64,000 nt of DNA from Paracoccaceae bacterium. GTDB lineage: Bacteria; Pseudomonadota; Alphaproteobacteria; Rhodobacterales; Rhodobacteraceae. Location of the stretch: positions 62,001 to 126,000 of the forward strand of contig JAGWAS010000002.1 in assembly GCA_021296235.1 (NCBI GenBank), in the 5' to 3' direction. Under the pieces are notes generated by a model. It had not been told where the DNA came from, did no database searches, and saw only the letters and a program-made list of their open reading frames with translations. Below are positions 51,964-60,477 of the stretch, piece after piece. Within the stretch, counting starts at the first letter, position 1; every line of letters begins with the position of its first letter. A program made the position numbers and the translations under genes.

Positions 51964-53318
51964 TGGACGGCATAATTCTGATAGCGGAAGATGACACTGG
52001 TGTAAGGAAAGTGCTCTCGCAGGCACTGACGAGAGCGGGTTGCAAGGTTCATGCAACTTCGCTTCTCACGACATTGACGCGCTGGGTGTCAGAGGGCAGG
52101 GGTGATCTTGTAATCACCGACGTGGCCATGCCCGACGGAAACGGAATTGAGCACATTAGGCAACTCAAAGAAATTCGGCCGGATCTTCCGTTCATCGTGA
52201 TTTCGGCACAGAACACCATTACAACGGCCATCAGGGCAGAAGAGGCGGCCGTATACTCCTATCTTCCGAAGCCCTTTGATGTTCCGGTTTTGCTAAATCA
52301 GGTCAAATCGGCTCTGGATCAAAAACCGAATCGTCCGGAGTCGGTGCACGGGGCAACGGTTGGGGAAGACTTGCCCCTGGTGGGTCGCACGCAGGTGATG
52401 CAGTCGCTCTACAAGCTTCTGGCCAAGGTCATGAACTCAAATCTCCCGCTGCACCTTGTTGGCGAAACCGGGACAGGAAAATCGCTCATTGCCAAGGTCA
52501 TTCATGAACTTGGGGATCGCAGGGGGCTGCCGTTGATCACAATCGGGCCGGATGATCTTGAAGGTTCGGAGCACCTTGCTTCAATTTTTGCCAAGTCAAA
52601 AGCCGGAACCGTGGTGCTCGACGAGGTCGGCGATTTCAACGCTGATGCCCAGAGGGTATTGGTCCGGAGACTTGACGTTCATTCCGATCCGGCTCCACGA
52701 ATTATTTCAACATCACAGTTCCGGCTTGACCGGGCAGAGTGTCGAGGGAATTTTCGCCGGGACCTGTTCTATCGGTTGTGCGGAATGCCAATCGAAGTTC
52801 CGGCATTGCGTCAAAGAATCAATGACATTCCGCTCCTCGCAGAGCATTTCCTGTCGATGACCGGGCGAGGTGGCGGTAAGCAATTTACAGCGTCGGCAAA
52901 AGATCTTCTCAAGCATTTTGAATGGCCGGGAAATGTTCGCCAGCTTCGATCGATCGTGCAGCAGTTGTCCCTGGCTGCGCTGCGTCCGGAGATATCCGAT
53001 TCTGATGTGAAGGCGGTGATGGAGTTGGTTCCCGGTCGCAGAGGGCATCTCTCCTCAACCGGGGATACGATCTTTTCTGAACAAATTTCGGAACAGATAC
53101 GACGTTACTTCAATATCTTCGGAGACGATCTTCCTCCTGTGGGAGTTCACCTGCGCGTGCAACGCGAAGTGGAAAAACCGCTTATTGAGGTTGCGTTGGA
53201 CGCCACCGGGGGAAACAACATCAAATGTGCGGAGGTGCTTGGCATCAACCGAAACACATTGCGGAAAAAGATCAAGAATTTGGGAATTTCCGGAGACCGC
53301 CGGAAGAGGCTTACGTGA
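51963..53318 (+). CDS. ntrC: Nitrogen regulator NtrC, form lacking the GAFTGA loop
   Basis: Response regulator for nitrogen-responsive genes. The 451-residue protein has a receiver domain with phosphoacceptor Asp53 (VITDVAMPDGNG), an AAA domain with Walker A GETGTGKS (167-174) and Walker B VVLDEVGD (217-224), an R-finger region, and a C-terminal Fis-type helix-turn-helix (NNIKCAEVLGINRNTLRKKI). Between the Walkers the sequence goes from DLEGSEHLASIF to AKSKAGTVVLDE: the GAFTGA loop that contacts sigma-54 is missing. That is the Rhodobacter type, which activates sigma-70 promoters. A 21-codon frame starts over its stop. Confidence 0.95.
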   Translation: MDGIILIAEDDTGVRKVLSQALTRAGCKVHATSLLTTLTRWVSEGRGDLVITDVAMPDGNGIEHIRQLKEIRPDLPFIVISAQNTITTAIRAEEAAVYSYLPKPFDVPVLLNQVKSALDQKPNRPESVHGATVGEDLPLVGRTQVMQSLYKLLAKVMNSNLPLHLVGETGTGKSLIAKVIHELGDRRGLPLITIGPDDLEGSEHLASIFAKSKAGTVVLDEVGDFNADAQRVLVRRLDVHSDPAPRIISTSQFRLDRAECRGNFRRDLFYRLCGMPIEVPALRQRINDIPLLAEHFLSMTGRGGGKQFTASAKDLLKHFEWPGNVRQLRSIVQQLSLAALRPEISDSDVKAVMELVPGRRGHLSSTGDTIFSEQISEQIRRYFNIFGDDLPPVGVHLRVQREVEKPLIEVALDATGGNNIKCAEVLGINRNTLRKKIKNLGISGDRRKRLT

Positions 53319-53380
53319 CAAGCGAGACACAGTCCAAGTTCTTGGCGACCGCCTCGGTTCTGCCGGGAATTGCGCCGTGA
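53315..53380 (+). CDS. 21-codon bridging reading frame between ntrC and ntrY
   Basis: A GTG at 53315 overlaps the ntrC TGA (GTGA) and has AGAGG five bases upstream, a good ribosome site. The frame reads MTSETQSKFLATASVLPGI plus two residues and stops with a TGA that overlaps the likely ntrY GTG at 53377, again as GTGA. It could be a translated coupling peptide that carries ribosomes from ntrC to ntrY. It could also be the true N-terminus of NtrY, separated from the rest by a one-base indel. The ntrY GTG has no comparable ribosome site. Confidence 0.4.
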   Translation: MTSETQSKFLATASVLPGIAP

Positions 53381-55779
53381 CCTATTTCTCGCCCCGAAGC
53401 CTCAAGCATGCTCGCAATTGGGCGCTTGCGTTGATTCTTGTGCTGGTTCCCCTCATCATATTCCTAAATTTCCTCTATTTCGGCGGCATTGAGAATCTGT
53501 CGGTTTCAACAAGCCTCGTCCTAATTCTCCTCGGCGATTTCGTCTTCGGGCTCATTGTTGCGGTTTTTCTGGGACTGCAGTTGGTCAGAAGAGCGGTTCG
53601 CCAAAGGGGAACCAGCGTTGGATCCCCAATCCAACTTCGACTGTCGAAGCTGTTCGCCATTGTTTCCCTGATTTCAGCCGTTGCCGTTGCCGTTGTCGCC
53701 ATGGTGACCGTCAATGAGGGGTTGGGCGGCTTTCTGAGGGTTTTCATAAATGAATCGGTCGATCAATCCAGGAGTGCCGCTCAATCCTACTTTGATGACG
53801 AAGTCGGCAAGCTTCGAACTGCAATTGACGGTTTGGCCAATAGTGTTTCTGCGGCTTACCCTGATTTGGGCGCCGATAAACCGCTTCGGCAACTGCTTCA
53901 GGAACAGCAGGGCAGACTAAAGGAGAAGGTGGATGTTGCGTTTCTGATCGATGGGTCCTGCAATCTATTGGCAAGGGGAAGCAGCAGTTACCTCTACAAC
54001 TACACTCCACCACCAAGCAATCTGATTGGCGAATTGATGCCTGAAGGTTCGGAAACCGCCGGCAGCGGAGCCTGCAGCCAGCAGATCGTCAGCGGCAAAC
54101 CCGGGGAAGGGCACCTCGAGTTCATTTCACAGGGCGGTGCAATTTCGGGAGCAGTTTACCGAAGGGAGAACAGCAACCAGTTTTCGGCAATTCACAGGAT
54201 CGACCAACAACCCAATCTCTTTCTTTTGGTCGCAAACAACTCCATTGGGTCAATTCTCAATATTCATGACGTCCTCAAACCCGGTGTGGCCGGACCGCTT
54301 GACACCGTGCGTCGATTGGGTGAGGCATTGATCAAATCTTCCATTGCCTATCTTCTGCTAACACTTGTCATTGTTTCTGCAATGGTTGGTCTCGGAATTG
54401 CGATTGCCCGACGGATTTCAAAACCGATTGAGGAGTTAGCTGCCACCGCCAGCGAAATTGAGGGCGGCGTTTCGGATGTAAAGGTAAGGGTTCGAGGCGA
54501 TGATGAGGTTGCAATGCTCGGTCAAGCCTTCAACCAAATGCTGGAGCGGATCAACAGCTACACCGACAATCTGATAGAACTCAGAAGAATTGCGGAAGAG
54601 AACCGCGAACTTGCGGAAAGACGAGAGCAATCGTTCAGCAGTGTTTTGTCGAATGTCACAGCCGGCGTAATGGGGTTGGATCGGGACCTGAACATCATTT
54701 TCATGAATCGGTCTGCCGGGAACATGCTTGAAGTCAGCTTTGAAGGTTTCAACGAACTCCATGAGAGCTATTCCCCTCACAACCTTTCGGATGTGGTGCC
54801 GGAGTTTGCAACATTGCATGAGGAGTTGAATGGGCTGCAACTCAACAAGCTGCAGAAAGAAGTGGATGTGGTGCGGGGCAGTGGCCTTCCTCGCCGCCTC
54901 TTGGTGCAGTTCGCCGACAGGTCAAGCGGGGGTGGCATGGAGGGTTACGTGATCGCCTTTGACGACATTACCGAACTGGTCAAGACAAAGGAGCGGGCAG
55001 CGTGGTCGACCGCTGCCAAGGAAATTGCCCATGAAATCAGAAATCCCCTCTATCCCATGCTGCTGGCCGTTCAGGACATGCAGGATTTGGTCAAAGCAGG
55101 TGCCGTGAACCACGCCAAGGAGTCGTTTACCGACTACTTGGAAATGATTGAGCAGAACATCAAGAACGCAGATGCGCTTGCCGATTCATTTGCCGAGTTT
55201 GCCAAACTTCCCGACCCCAAACTCAAACCGGGCAACGTCTGTACGGCAGTCGACATGGCGGTGAACACCCAACTTGGCCGCGGATTGGGTATTGCAGTGT
55301 CAACGCGTTTTGATAGATCTGTTATTGAAACTGAATTCGATTCAAATCAACTTCACTCGGTGCTCGTCAATCTCTTGAAGAATGCCGGTGAAGCAGTTTC
55401 CGAGCGCAGACGTGCGGAACGAATCCCTGATGATTGGAAGCCGCAAATACGGGTTTCAGTTCAGGAGGCAGGCGACTTCGTCGAGATTCGTGTCATGGAC
55501 AATGGTCCGGGATTCCCTGTTGGGAACAGGAACATGTGCCTGCAACCGTTTTTTTCCACAAAGCGGGAGGCAACACGAGGGCTGGGATTGCCATATGTCG
55601 ATCGCGTAATCAGTGGACACGGCGGCAGCTTGATTCTTGACGATGCCCCCGGCTTTGATGAAGGAGATGATCATGTCGGGGCAATGGCTGTAGTCAGAAT
55701 ACCCTTGCAACCCAAACGCGCCCGGAAGAAACGACCCCTACCGGTGAGCAGCAACAAAATGGAATCAACGGATGAGTGA
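53377..55779 (+). CDS. ntrY: Membrane sensor histidine kinase NtrY
   Basis: Sensor of the NtrYX pair, linked to nitrogen, redox and cell-envelope control. From GTG 53377 the product is about 800 residues. It has three N-terminal membrane helices (ALALILVLVPLIIFLNFLYF; LVLILLGDFVFGLIVAVFLG; LFAIVSLISAVAVAVVAMVT), a large periplasmic region, a fourth helix, a HAMP (ISKPIEELAATASEIEGG), a PAS domain (VTAGVMGLDRDLNIIFMN), the phosphoacceptor WSTAAKEIAHEIRNPL and an ATPase domain with VNLLKNAGEAV, VMDNGPGFP and TRGLGLPYV. Frames upstream of GTG 53377 are out of family. The stop lies within the ntrX start. Confidence 0.93.
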   Translation: MTYFSPRSLKHARNWALALILVLVPLIIFLNFLYFGGIENLSVSTSLVLILLGDFVFGLIVAVFLGLQLVRRAVRQRGTSVGSPIQLRLSKLFAIVSLISAVAVAVVAMVTVNEGLGGFLRVFINESVDQSRSAAQSYFDDEVGKLRTAIDGLANSVSAAYPDLGADKPLRQLLQEQQGRLKEKVDVAFLIDGSCNLLARGSSSYLYNYTPPPSNLIGELMPEGSETAGSGACSQQIVSGKPGEGHLEFISQGGAISGAVYRRENSNQFSAIHRIDQQPNLFLLVANNSIGSILNIHDVLKPGVAGPLDTVRRLGEALIKSSIAYLLLTLVIVSAMVGLGIAIARRISKPIEELAATASEIEGGVSDVKVRVRGDDEVAMLGQAFNQMLERINSYTDNLIELRRIAEENRELAERREQSFSSVLSNVTAGVMGLDRDLNIIFMNRSAGNMLEVSFEGFNELHESYSPHNLSDVVPEFATLHEELNGLQLNKLQKEVDVVRGSGLPRRLLVQFADRSSGGGMEGYVIAFDDITELVKTKERAAWSTAAKEIAHEIRNPLYPMLLAVQDMQDLVKAGAVNHAKESFTDYLEMIEQNIKNADALADSFAEFAKLPDPKLKPGNVCTAVDMAVNTQLGRGLGIAVSTRFDRSVIETEFDSNQLHSVLVNLLKNAGEAVSERRRAERIPDDWKPQIRVSVQEAGDFVEIRVMDNGPGFPVGNRNMCLQPFFSTKREATRGLGLPYVDRVISGHGGSLILDDAPGFDEGDDHVGAMAVVRIPLQPKRARKKRPLPVSSNKMESTDE

Positions 55780-57172
55780 TGTTCTGATCGTAGACGACGA
55801 GGTGGATATTTGCCGCGCTGTCTCGAATGTGCTCCAGAACAGCGGGATTTCTGCGGAGTATGTTACCGAAGGCAAGAATTGCCTGCGTGCCGTCAATGAG
55901 CATGGCCCAAAGGTTGTGCTGCTTGACTTGTGGTTCAAGGATTTTGATTTGGATGGCTTCAATCTTCTGAAAGTGCTCAAGGACAACAACCCGAACTTGC
56001 CGGTTGTGATCATTTCGGGCCAGAAGACACTCGAGGTTGCCGTGAGGGCGGTCCAACTTGGGGCATTCGGTTATTTTGCCAAGCCGGTCGACAAGCACAC
56101 GCTGTTGGAGGTTGTCAGGCATGCAATGGAGGTTGCCCAGCTTCGTCACGAAAAATCGCTGCTCAAATCGGGTCCGGATTATCCGTTTTCCATGGTGGGT
56201 TCGACACCGGCATTCCGATCGTTTCTCTCCGAAATTGACCAGTTTGCAGACAAGAACACGCGTGTCATGCTTTTTGGCCAACCAGGCACGGGAAAGCAGC
56301 ATGCCGCCAGATACATGCATGCCAAATCCGAAAGAAGGGATGAACCATTCGTCGTCGTCAATCTGACATCGATTGAGGACCTTTCCGCCGATGCCATCTT
56401 GTTTGGCAGACAGGAGGAATTCGGAAGAATCGAGCCCGGCCTATTGGAGAAAGCAAGTGGCGGAACCGTCTATTTCGACGAAATCTCCGAGATGCCGAGC
56501 GATCTTCAGGCTAAGGTACTGCGCAGCATTGTTCAGACATCCTTTCATAGAGTTGGCGGTACGGACGCTATACCGCTCAAATGCAGAATCATATCCGGAT
56601 CTTCAAAAAACATGGAGACCATGGTCAAGGAAGGGGAATTCAGCAGGGATCTCTACAACAGAATCAACGTCGTATCGGCTCATCTTCCTCCTCTTGAGGA
56701 TCGGGTTGGCGACATTGAGGAGTTGGCGGTCCACTTTGTCGAGTATTTCCGGAGAACAAGCGGCCTTGCTGCACGAGAGTTTGACCAGATTACCATCATG
56801 AAGCTCACGAGCATGAATTGGCCGGGGAATGTCAGACAGCTGAAGAACTTGATCGAACGAATTCTGATTACAGGTCCGGCAAAAGGCAAAATTCTTCCGG
56901 ATGAAATCATGTTGCCGCAGTCGACCTCTCCGCTGATCGGATACTCCGGCGACATGGAACATCTTCTGACCATGCCGTTGAGGCAGGCACGCGAAGAATT
57001 CGAACGGGAGTATCTCATTCGGCAAATCAACAGACACAACGGCAACATTTCAGATGCGGCGAAGTTCATTGGAATGGAACGATCGGCGCTGCACCGCAAA
57101 TTGAAGGGGCTGGAAGTCGTAACCAAGGCCAAGTCCGGCGGCAGAGTGGCGCTCAAGAACAGCAAGACCTAA
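55772..57172 (+). CDS. ntrX: Response regulator NtrX
   Basis: Partner of NtrY. The 466-residue protein has a receiver domain with Asp52 (VVLLDLWFKD), an AAA domain with a Walker A that reads GQPGTGKQ rather than the usual GESGTGKE/T, Walker B TVYFDEISEM and a Fis-type C-terminus (GNISDAAKFIGMERSALHRKL). As in NtrC, the GAFTGA loop is absent: LFGRQEEFGRIEPGLLEKA takes its place, so sigma-54 activation is unlikely. It overlaps ntrY by eight bases. Confidence 0.94.
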   Translation: MSDVLIVDDEVDICRAVSNVLQNSGISAEYVTEGKNCLRAVNEHGPKVVLLDLWFKDFDLDGFNLLKVLKDNNPNLPVVIISGQKTLEVAVRAVQLGAFGYFAKPVDKHTLLEVVRHAMEVAQLRHEKSLLKSGPDYPFSMVGSTPAFRSFLSEIDQFADKNTRVMLFGQPGTGKQHAARYMHAKSERRDEPFVVVNLTSIEDLSADAILFGRQEEFGRIEPGLLEKASGGTVYFDEISEMPSDLQAKVLRSIVQTSFHRVGGTDAIPLKCRIISGSSKNMETMVKEGEFSRDLYNRINVVSAHLPPLEDRVGDIEELAVHFVEYFRRTSGLAAREFDQITIMKLTSMNWPGNVRQLKNLIERILITGPAKGKILPDEIMLPQSTSPLIGYSGDMEHLLTMPLRQAREEFEREYLIRQINRHNGNISDAAKFIGMERSALHRKLKGLEVVTKAKSGGRVALKNSKT

Positions 57173-57237
57173 GTCGCCCGACGTTTGACACGGGCGGCGG
57201 GAGTGGTTCGGCCGGAACAGCCAGAAAGAAGAACCTG

Positions 57238-58605
57238 ATGAAGACGATAGTGCTCGGGGCCGGTCAGGTTGGCGAGCAAATTTGCAGATACCTGTCGCGC
57301 GAAGATTGCGATGTGACCGTAGTGGACACAAATTACAATTTTGTCCGGCGGATTTCTGAACACCTCAACCTCACCGGCATAGTTGGGCATGCCGCCGACC
57401 CCTCGGTGCTGAAAAATGCCGGGGTCAATCAGGCACATCTGCTTGTTGCAGTAACCTCCTCCGATGAAACCAACATCGTCGCATGCCTGGTTGCGCGCAA
57501 TCTCGGCTCCGGTGCCCGCACCATTGCCCGCCTCCGAAACCAGAATTTTCTGGAAGGTGTTATGCAGGAGCATGGCGGTCCAATCGATACCGTCATCAAT
57601 CCCGAACGTGAAGTCGCCGAAGCCGCCGTCCGCCTTCTTGACTCGCCTTCCCTCTTTGACAGAAGGAACATCTTGGGCAACAGCGCGGTTTTGGCTGGGA
57701 TTCGGCTGTCGAAAAACTGTCCGCTCCTCAACACTCCGCTCAGGCAGATGTCTGAACTTTTCACGGATCTTGCAGCGGTCGTGGTCGGGTATCGGCGCTC
57801 CGGCAGTCTTGTGGCCGCTGCCTCGGACGATCAGTTGTTTGCCGGTGACGAGGTCTATGTCTGCATGGGCAAGGACGATCTGGAGCGAACACTGCACCTG
57901 TTTGGAAAGGAAAGTGTTCCTTGTTCCAGATTGATAATTGTTGGTGCCGGCAAAGTCGGCATCGAGATTTCAACCCTGCTTGACCGGCAATCGCGCAGAA
58001 CCAGCGTCAAATTCATAGAAATAGATAGGAAACGTGCCGAATTCGCAGCGGAATTCCTTGAAAGAAGGGTCATTCTGAATGGCGACGGCCTCAATCGAGA
58101 AATTTTGGAGGAAGCTGGAATCAATGCTGCAGACGCAATTCTGGCGGTAACCCAAGATGACAAAACGAATTTGTTGGTTGCAACCAGGGCCAAACGGCTC
58201 TCGGAGTCCCTGACGGCAGTCAGCTTGGTCAACGAACCATTCCTTGCGCCGTTGATTGACCAACTCTCAATCGATTCAATGATCGACCCGAGAGATACAA
58301 CCGTCTCTTCCATCCTTCCTCACATCAGGATGAAGCAAATTACTCGCGTCGGCTTCATCGGCGATTCCGAGGCGGAACTCGTCGAGGCCACCATTGGCGC
58401 CGGTTCCCGGATTTCGGGAAAGACAATCAAGAATGCCGGCTTGACTGAAGGGGTCATGGTCGGGGCTGTGAGAAAAGGGGACCAGGTTGTAAAAATCCAA
58501 CCGGATACCAGGATGCGGGAAGGCGATTCAGTGGCCTTTTTTGCATTGGCGGGCGATGTTCCTGAACTGTTGAACCTCCTGCGGCCCGATGAACAATCGA
58601 ATTGA
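57238..58605 (+). CDS. trkA: Trk potassium uptake NAD-binding component TrkA
   Basis: Peripheral subunit that gates TrkH through NAD(H)/ATP binding. The 455-residue protein is a tandem of RCK units: the first N-domain IVLGAGQVGEQICRYL, the second IIVGAGKVGIEISTLL, each followed by a TrkA-C domain (ending VVKIQPDTRMREGDSVAFFA). It comes 65 bases after ntrX and overlaps trkH by 17 bases. The linkage ntrX-trkA is conserved in alphaproteobacteria. Confidence 0.95.
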   Translation: MKTIVLGAGQVGEQICRYLSREDCDVTVVDTNYNFVRRISEHLNLTGIVGHAADPSVLKNAGVNQAHLLVAVTSSDETNIVACLVARNLGSGARTIARLRNQNFLEGVMQEHGGPIDTVINPEREVAEAAVRLLDSPSLFDRRNILGNSAVLAGIRLSKNCPLLNTPLRQMSELFTDLAAVVVGYRRSGSLVAAASDDQLFAGDEVYVCMGKDDLERTLHLFGKESVPCSRLIIVGAGKVGIEISTLLDRQSRRTSVKFIEIDRKRAEFAAEFLERRVILNGDGLNREILEEAGINAADAILAVTQDDKTNLLVATRAKRLSESLTAVSLVNEPFLAPLIDQLSIDSMIDPRDTTVSSILPHIRMKQITRVGFIGDSEAELVEATIGAGSRISGKTIKNAGLTEGVMVGAVRKGDQVVKIQPDTRMREGDSVAFFALAGDVPELLNLLRPDEQSN

Positions 58606-60082
58606 ACTTCCAATCATTGCCGTAACAATCTTTCTGACTGGCACCGCAATGTTCGTTCCAGCGTTGGTCGCGCTTGCTTCGGATGACCACCAAGGGTCGC
58701 GAGCATTTTTCTACACGGGCCTGCTGATCATTGTGTTTTCGGTCATTTCCGGGATCGCAAGCCACAATTTTCGACCCAATATTTCCCGCATCGACCAGCT
58801 GTTCGGACTGCTGCTGACCTTTGCGTTGCTTCCTGCGCTGCTTGCCGTCCCGATTGCAGCTCTCAATGAAGGGACTCCCTTTCTCGATCTCTATGTTGAC
58901 ATGGTATCTTGCTTGACCACAACCGGCACGGCAATTGCCGAACTTCAATCCCGGGAAGGGATGAGCATCGAGGTTTGGAGGGCGGAGGCAGCATGGCTGG
59001 GCGGCTATCTGATGTGGGTTGCCGCTGCCGCCATCTTGGAGCCTCTTTCGTTGGGAGGATTCGAGGTCAGGGAGACAGGCCCAGCAAGCCATTCGGAGGA
59101 TTCGGCACAGGAGGGACGACGTATTCGACTCAAGCTTAAGCGCCTCAGCCTTCATCTGCTTCCGTGGTATTTTGGCGCAACAGCGCTCCTTTGGATACTT
59201 GAGATGACTGCAGGGGAGGGTTTGTTGCCGGCTCTGGTCCTTGCCATGTCAACGGTGTCAACAAGCGGTATCATTCTGAATTCAGATACAGGATTGGTTT
59301 CCGAAGCGATTGTGTTGGTTTTTCTGGTGCTTGCGTGGTCCAGCATTTTTGTGACCGGCAGGAGCTCCGCATTCAGCCCGAGGAGGTTGATTCGGGATAG
59401 CGAACTCAGGATGGCAACAGTTGCTGTTCTCGCTTCTTTGGCGCTGTTTGTAGTTGTGAATCTTGATGCCATACTCGCGACCCGAAACGTTGAGGCTGCA
59501 CTTGAGTCGGCTGCGGCATTGTGGGCTGCCATCTATACAAGCGCGTCTTTTCTGGCCACCGCTGGATTCACAAGCAGCCTGATGGATGCCAACCGAGTTT
59601 CGGGCGACTTTCACTATCCGGAGTTTCTTCTGATCGTCCTGGCTGTTTGCGGTGGTGGGGTGGCAACGACAGCCGGAGGCATCAAACTTTTGCGGATTGT
59701 GGCTTTGGCGAAACTTGGCGACAAGGAACTGTCTCGACTCGTTTACCCGTCCACGGTTTCGGTTTCCTCCGGAACGGTACGCGGCCTCAGGGTAACCGGT
59801 CAGGAATTTGCCTGGATTGCATTCACCATCTTCTTCATTTCGTTGGCTCTCTATCTGCTGGCATTTGCGGCAACGGGTATGGCCTTCAGGGAGGCTGCTG
59901 TCGTTGCGGTTGCGGCCCTTTCAACGACAGGCCCGATTGCGCCGGCCATACTTGGTTCGAACTATGAATTCACTGAATTCGGGGCGGGAGCGAAGTGTCT
60001 GCTGGCGTCGGCGATGATTCTCGGTCGGCTCGAGTTTCTAACCGTAATCGCGCTGTTCAACCCGGCACTTTGGCGCAGATGA
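58589..60082 (+). CDS. trkH: Trk/Ktr-type potassium transporter membrane subunit TrkH
   Basis: Potassium-translocating subunit. The 497-residue protein has about ten membrane segments and the four half-pore filter sites with conserved glycines: CLTTTGTA, STVSTSGI, FLATAGFTSS and LSTTGPIAPA. These repeat the SxTGxT/ATxGF logic of TrkH. A short soluble insert lies around residues 165-185 (SHSEDSAQEGRR). It overlaps trkA, and hfq follows about 95 bases later. Confidence 0.94.
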   Translation: MNNRIELPIIAVTIFLTGTAMFVPALVALASDDHQGSRAFFYTGLLIIVFSVISGIASHNFRPNISRIDQLFGLLLTFALLPALLAVPIAALNEGTPFLDLYVDMVSCLTTTGTAIAELQSREGMSIEVWRAEAAWLGGYLMWVAAAAILEPLSLGGFEVRETGPASHSEDSAQEGRRIRLKLKRLSLHLLPWYFGATALLWILEMTAGEGLLPALVLAMSTVSTSGIILNSDTGLVSEAIVLVFLVLAWSSIFVTGRSSAFSPRRLIRDSELRMATVAVLASLALFVVVNLDAILATRNVEAALESAAALWAAIYTSASFLATAGFTSSLMDANRVSGDFHYPEFLLIVLAVCGGGVATTAGGIKLLRIVALAKLGDKELSRLVYPSTVSVSSGTVRGLRVTGQEFAWIAFTIFFISLALYLLAFAATGMAFREAAVVAVAALSTTGPIAPAILGSNYEFTEFGAGAKCLLASAMILGRLEFLTVIALFNPALWRR

Positions 60083-60177
60083 AAAAGTGATGTTTCGGAT
60101 CCGCGGGTTTCAGCAGTGGACAGGGCACAGCTTCGGGTCTAAATGCAGGTCGAATTCAAACTTCGGGAACAATTTGG

Positions 60178-60435
60178 ATGGCAGGCGAAAAGAGCTATTT
60201 TCAGGATGCATTTCTCAACCATGTCAGGAAGTCGAAGGGCATGGTGACGATTTTTCTGGTGAGCGGCGTAAAACTCTCCGGGATCATAACTTGGTTCGAC
60301 AACTACTGTCTGTTGCTGAAGCGGGACAACCTGTCACAGCTGGTGTACAAGCATGCAATCTCAACGATCATGCCTTCGGACCCGGTTGACCTTCGCGAAG
60401 GCGAGACCGACGGAGAAGAGCAAGACGACATTTGA
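60178..60435 (+). CDS. hfq: RNA-binding protein Hfq
   Basis: Hexameric Sm-like RNA chaperone that pairs small RNAs with messages. The 85-residue protein has the Sm1 motif region ([20 protein letters not shown]), [18 protein letters not shown], and the Sm2 motif with [13 protein letters not shown] (the family YKHAIST). The C-terminal tail is short and acidic, as in alphaproteobacteria. ATG 60178 has GGGAA eight bases upstream. The hflX gene that follows hfq in most relatives is missing here; a convergent acylase gene takes its place. Confidence 0.96.
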   Translation: MAGEKSYFQDAFLNHVRKSKGMVTIFLVSGVKLSGIITWFDNYCLLLKRDNLSQLVYKHAISTIMPSDPVDLREGETDGEEQDDI

Positions 60436-60477
60436 ACGGCGGCGAGTCCGCATCGTTTTGCCGCCACACACCACCAA

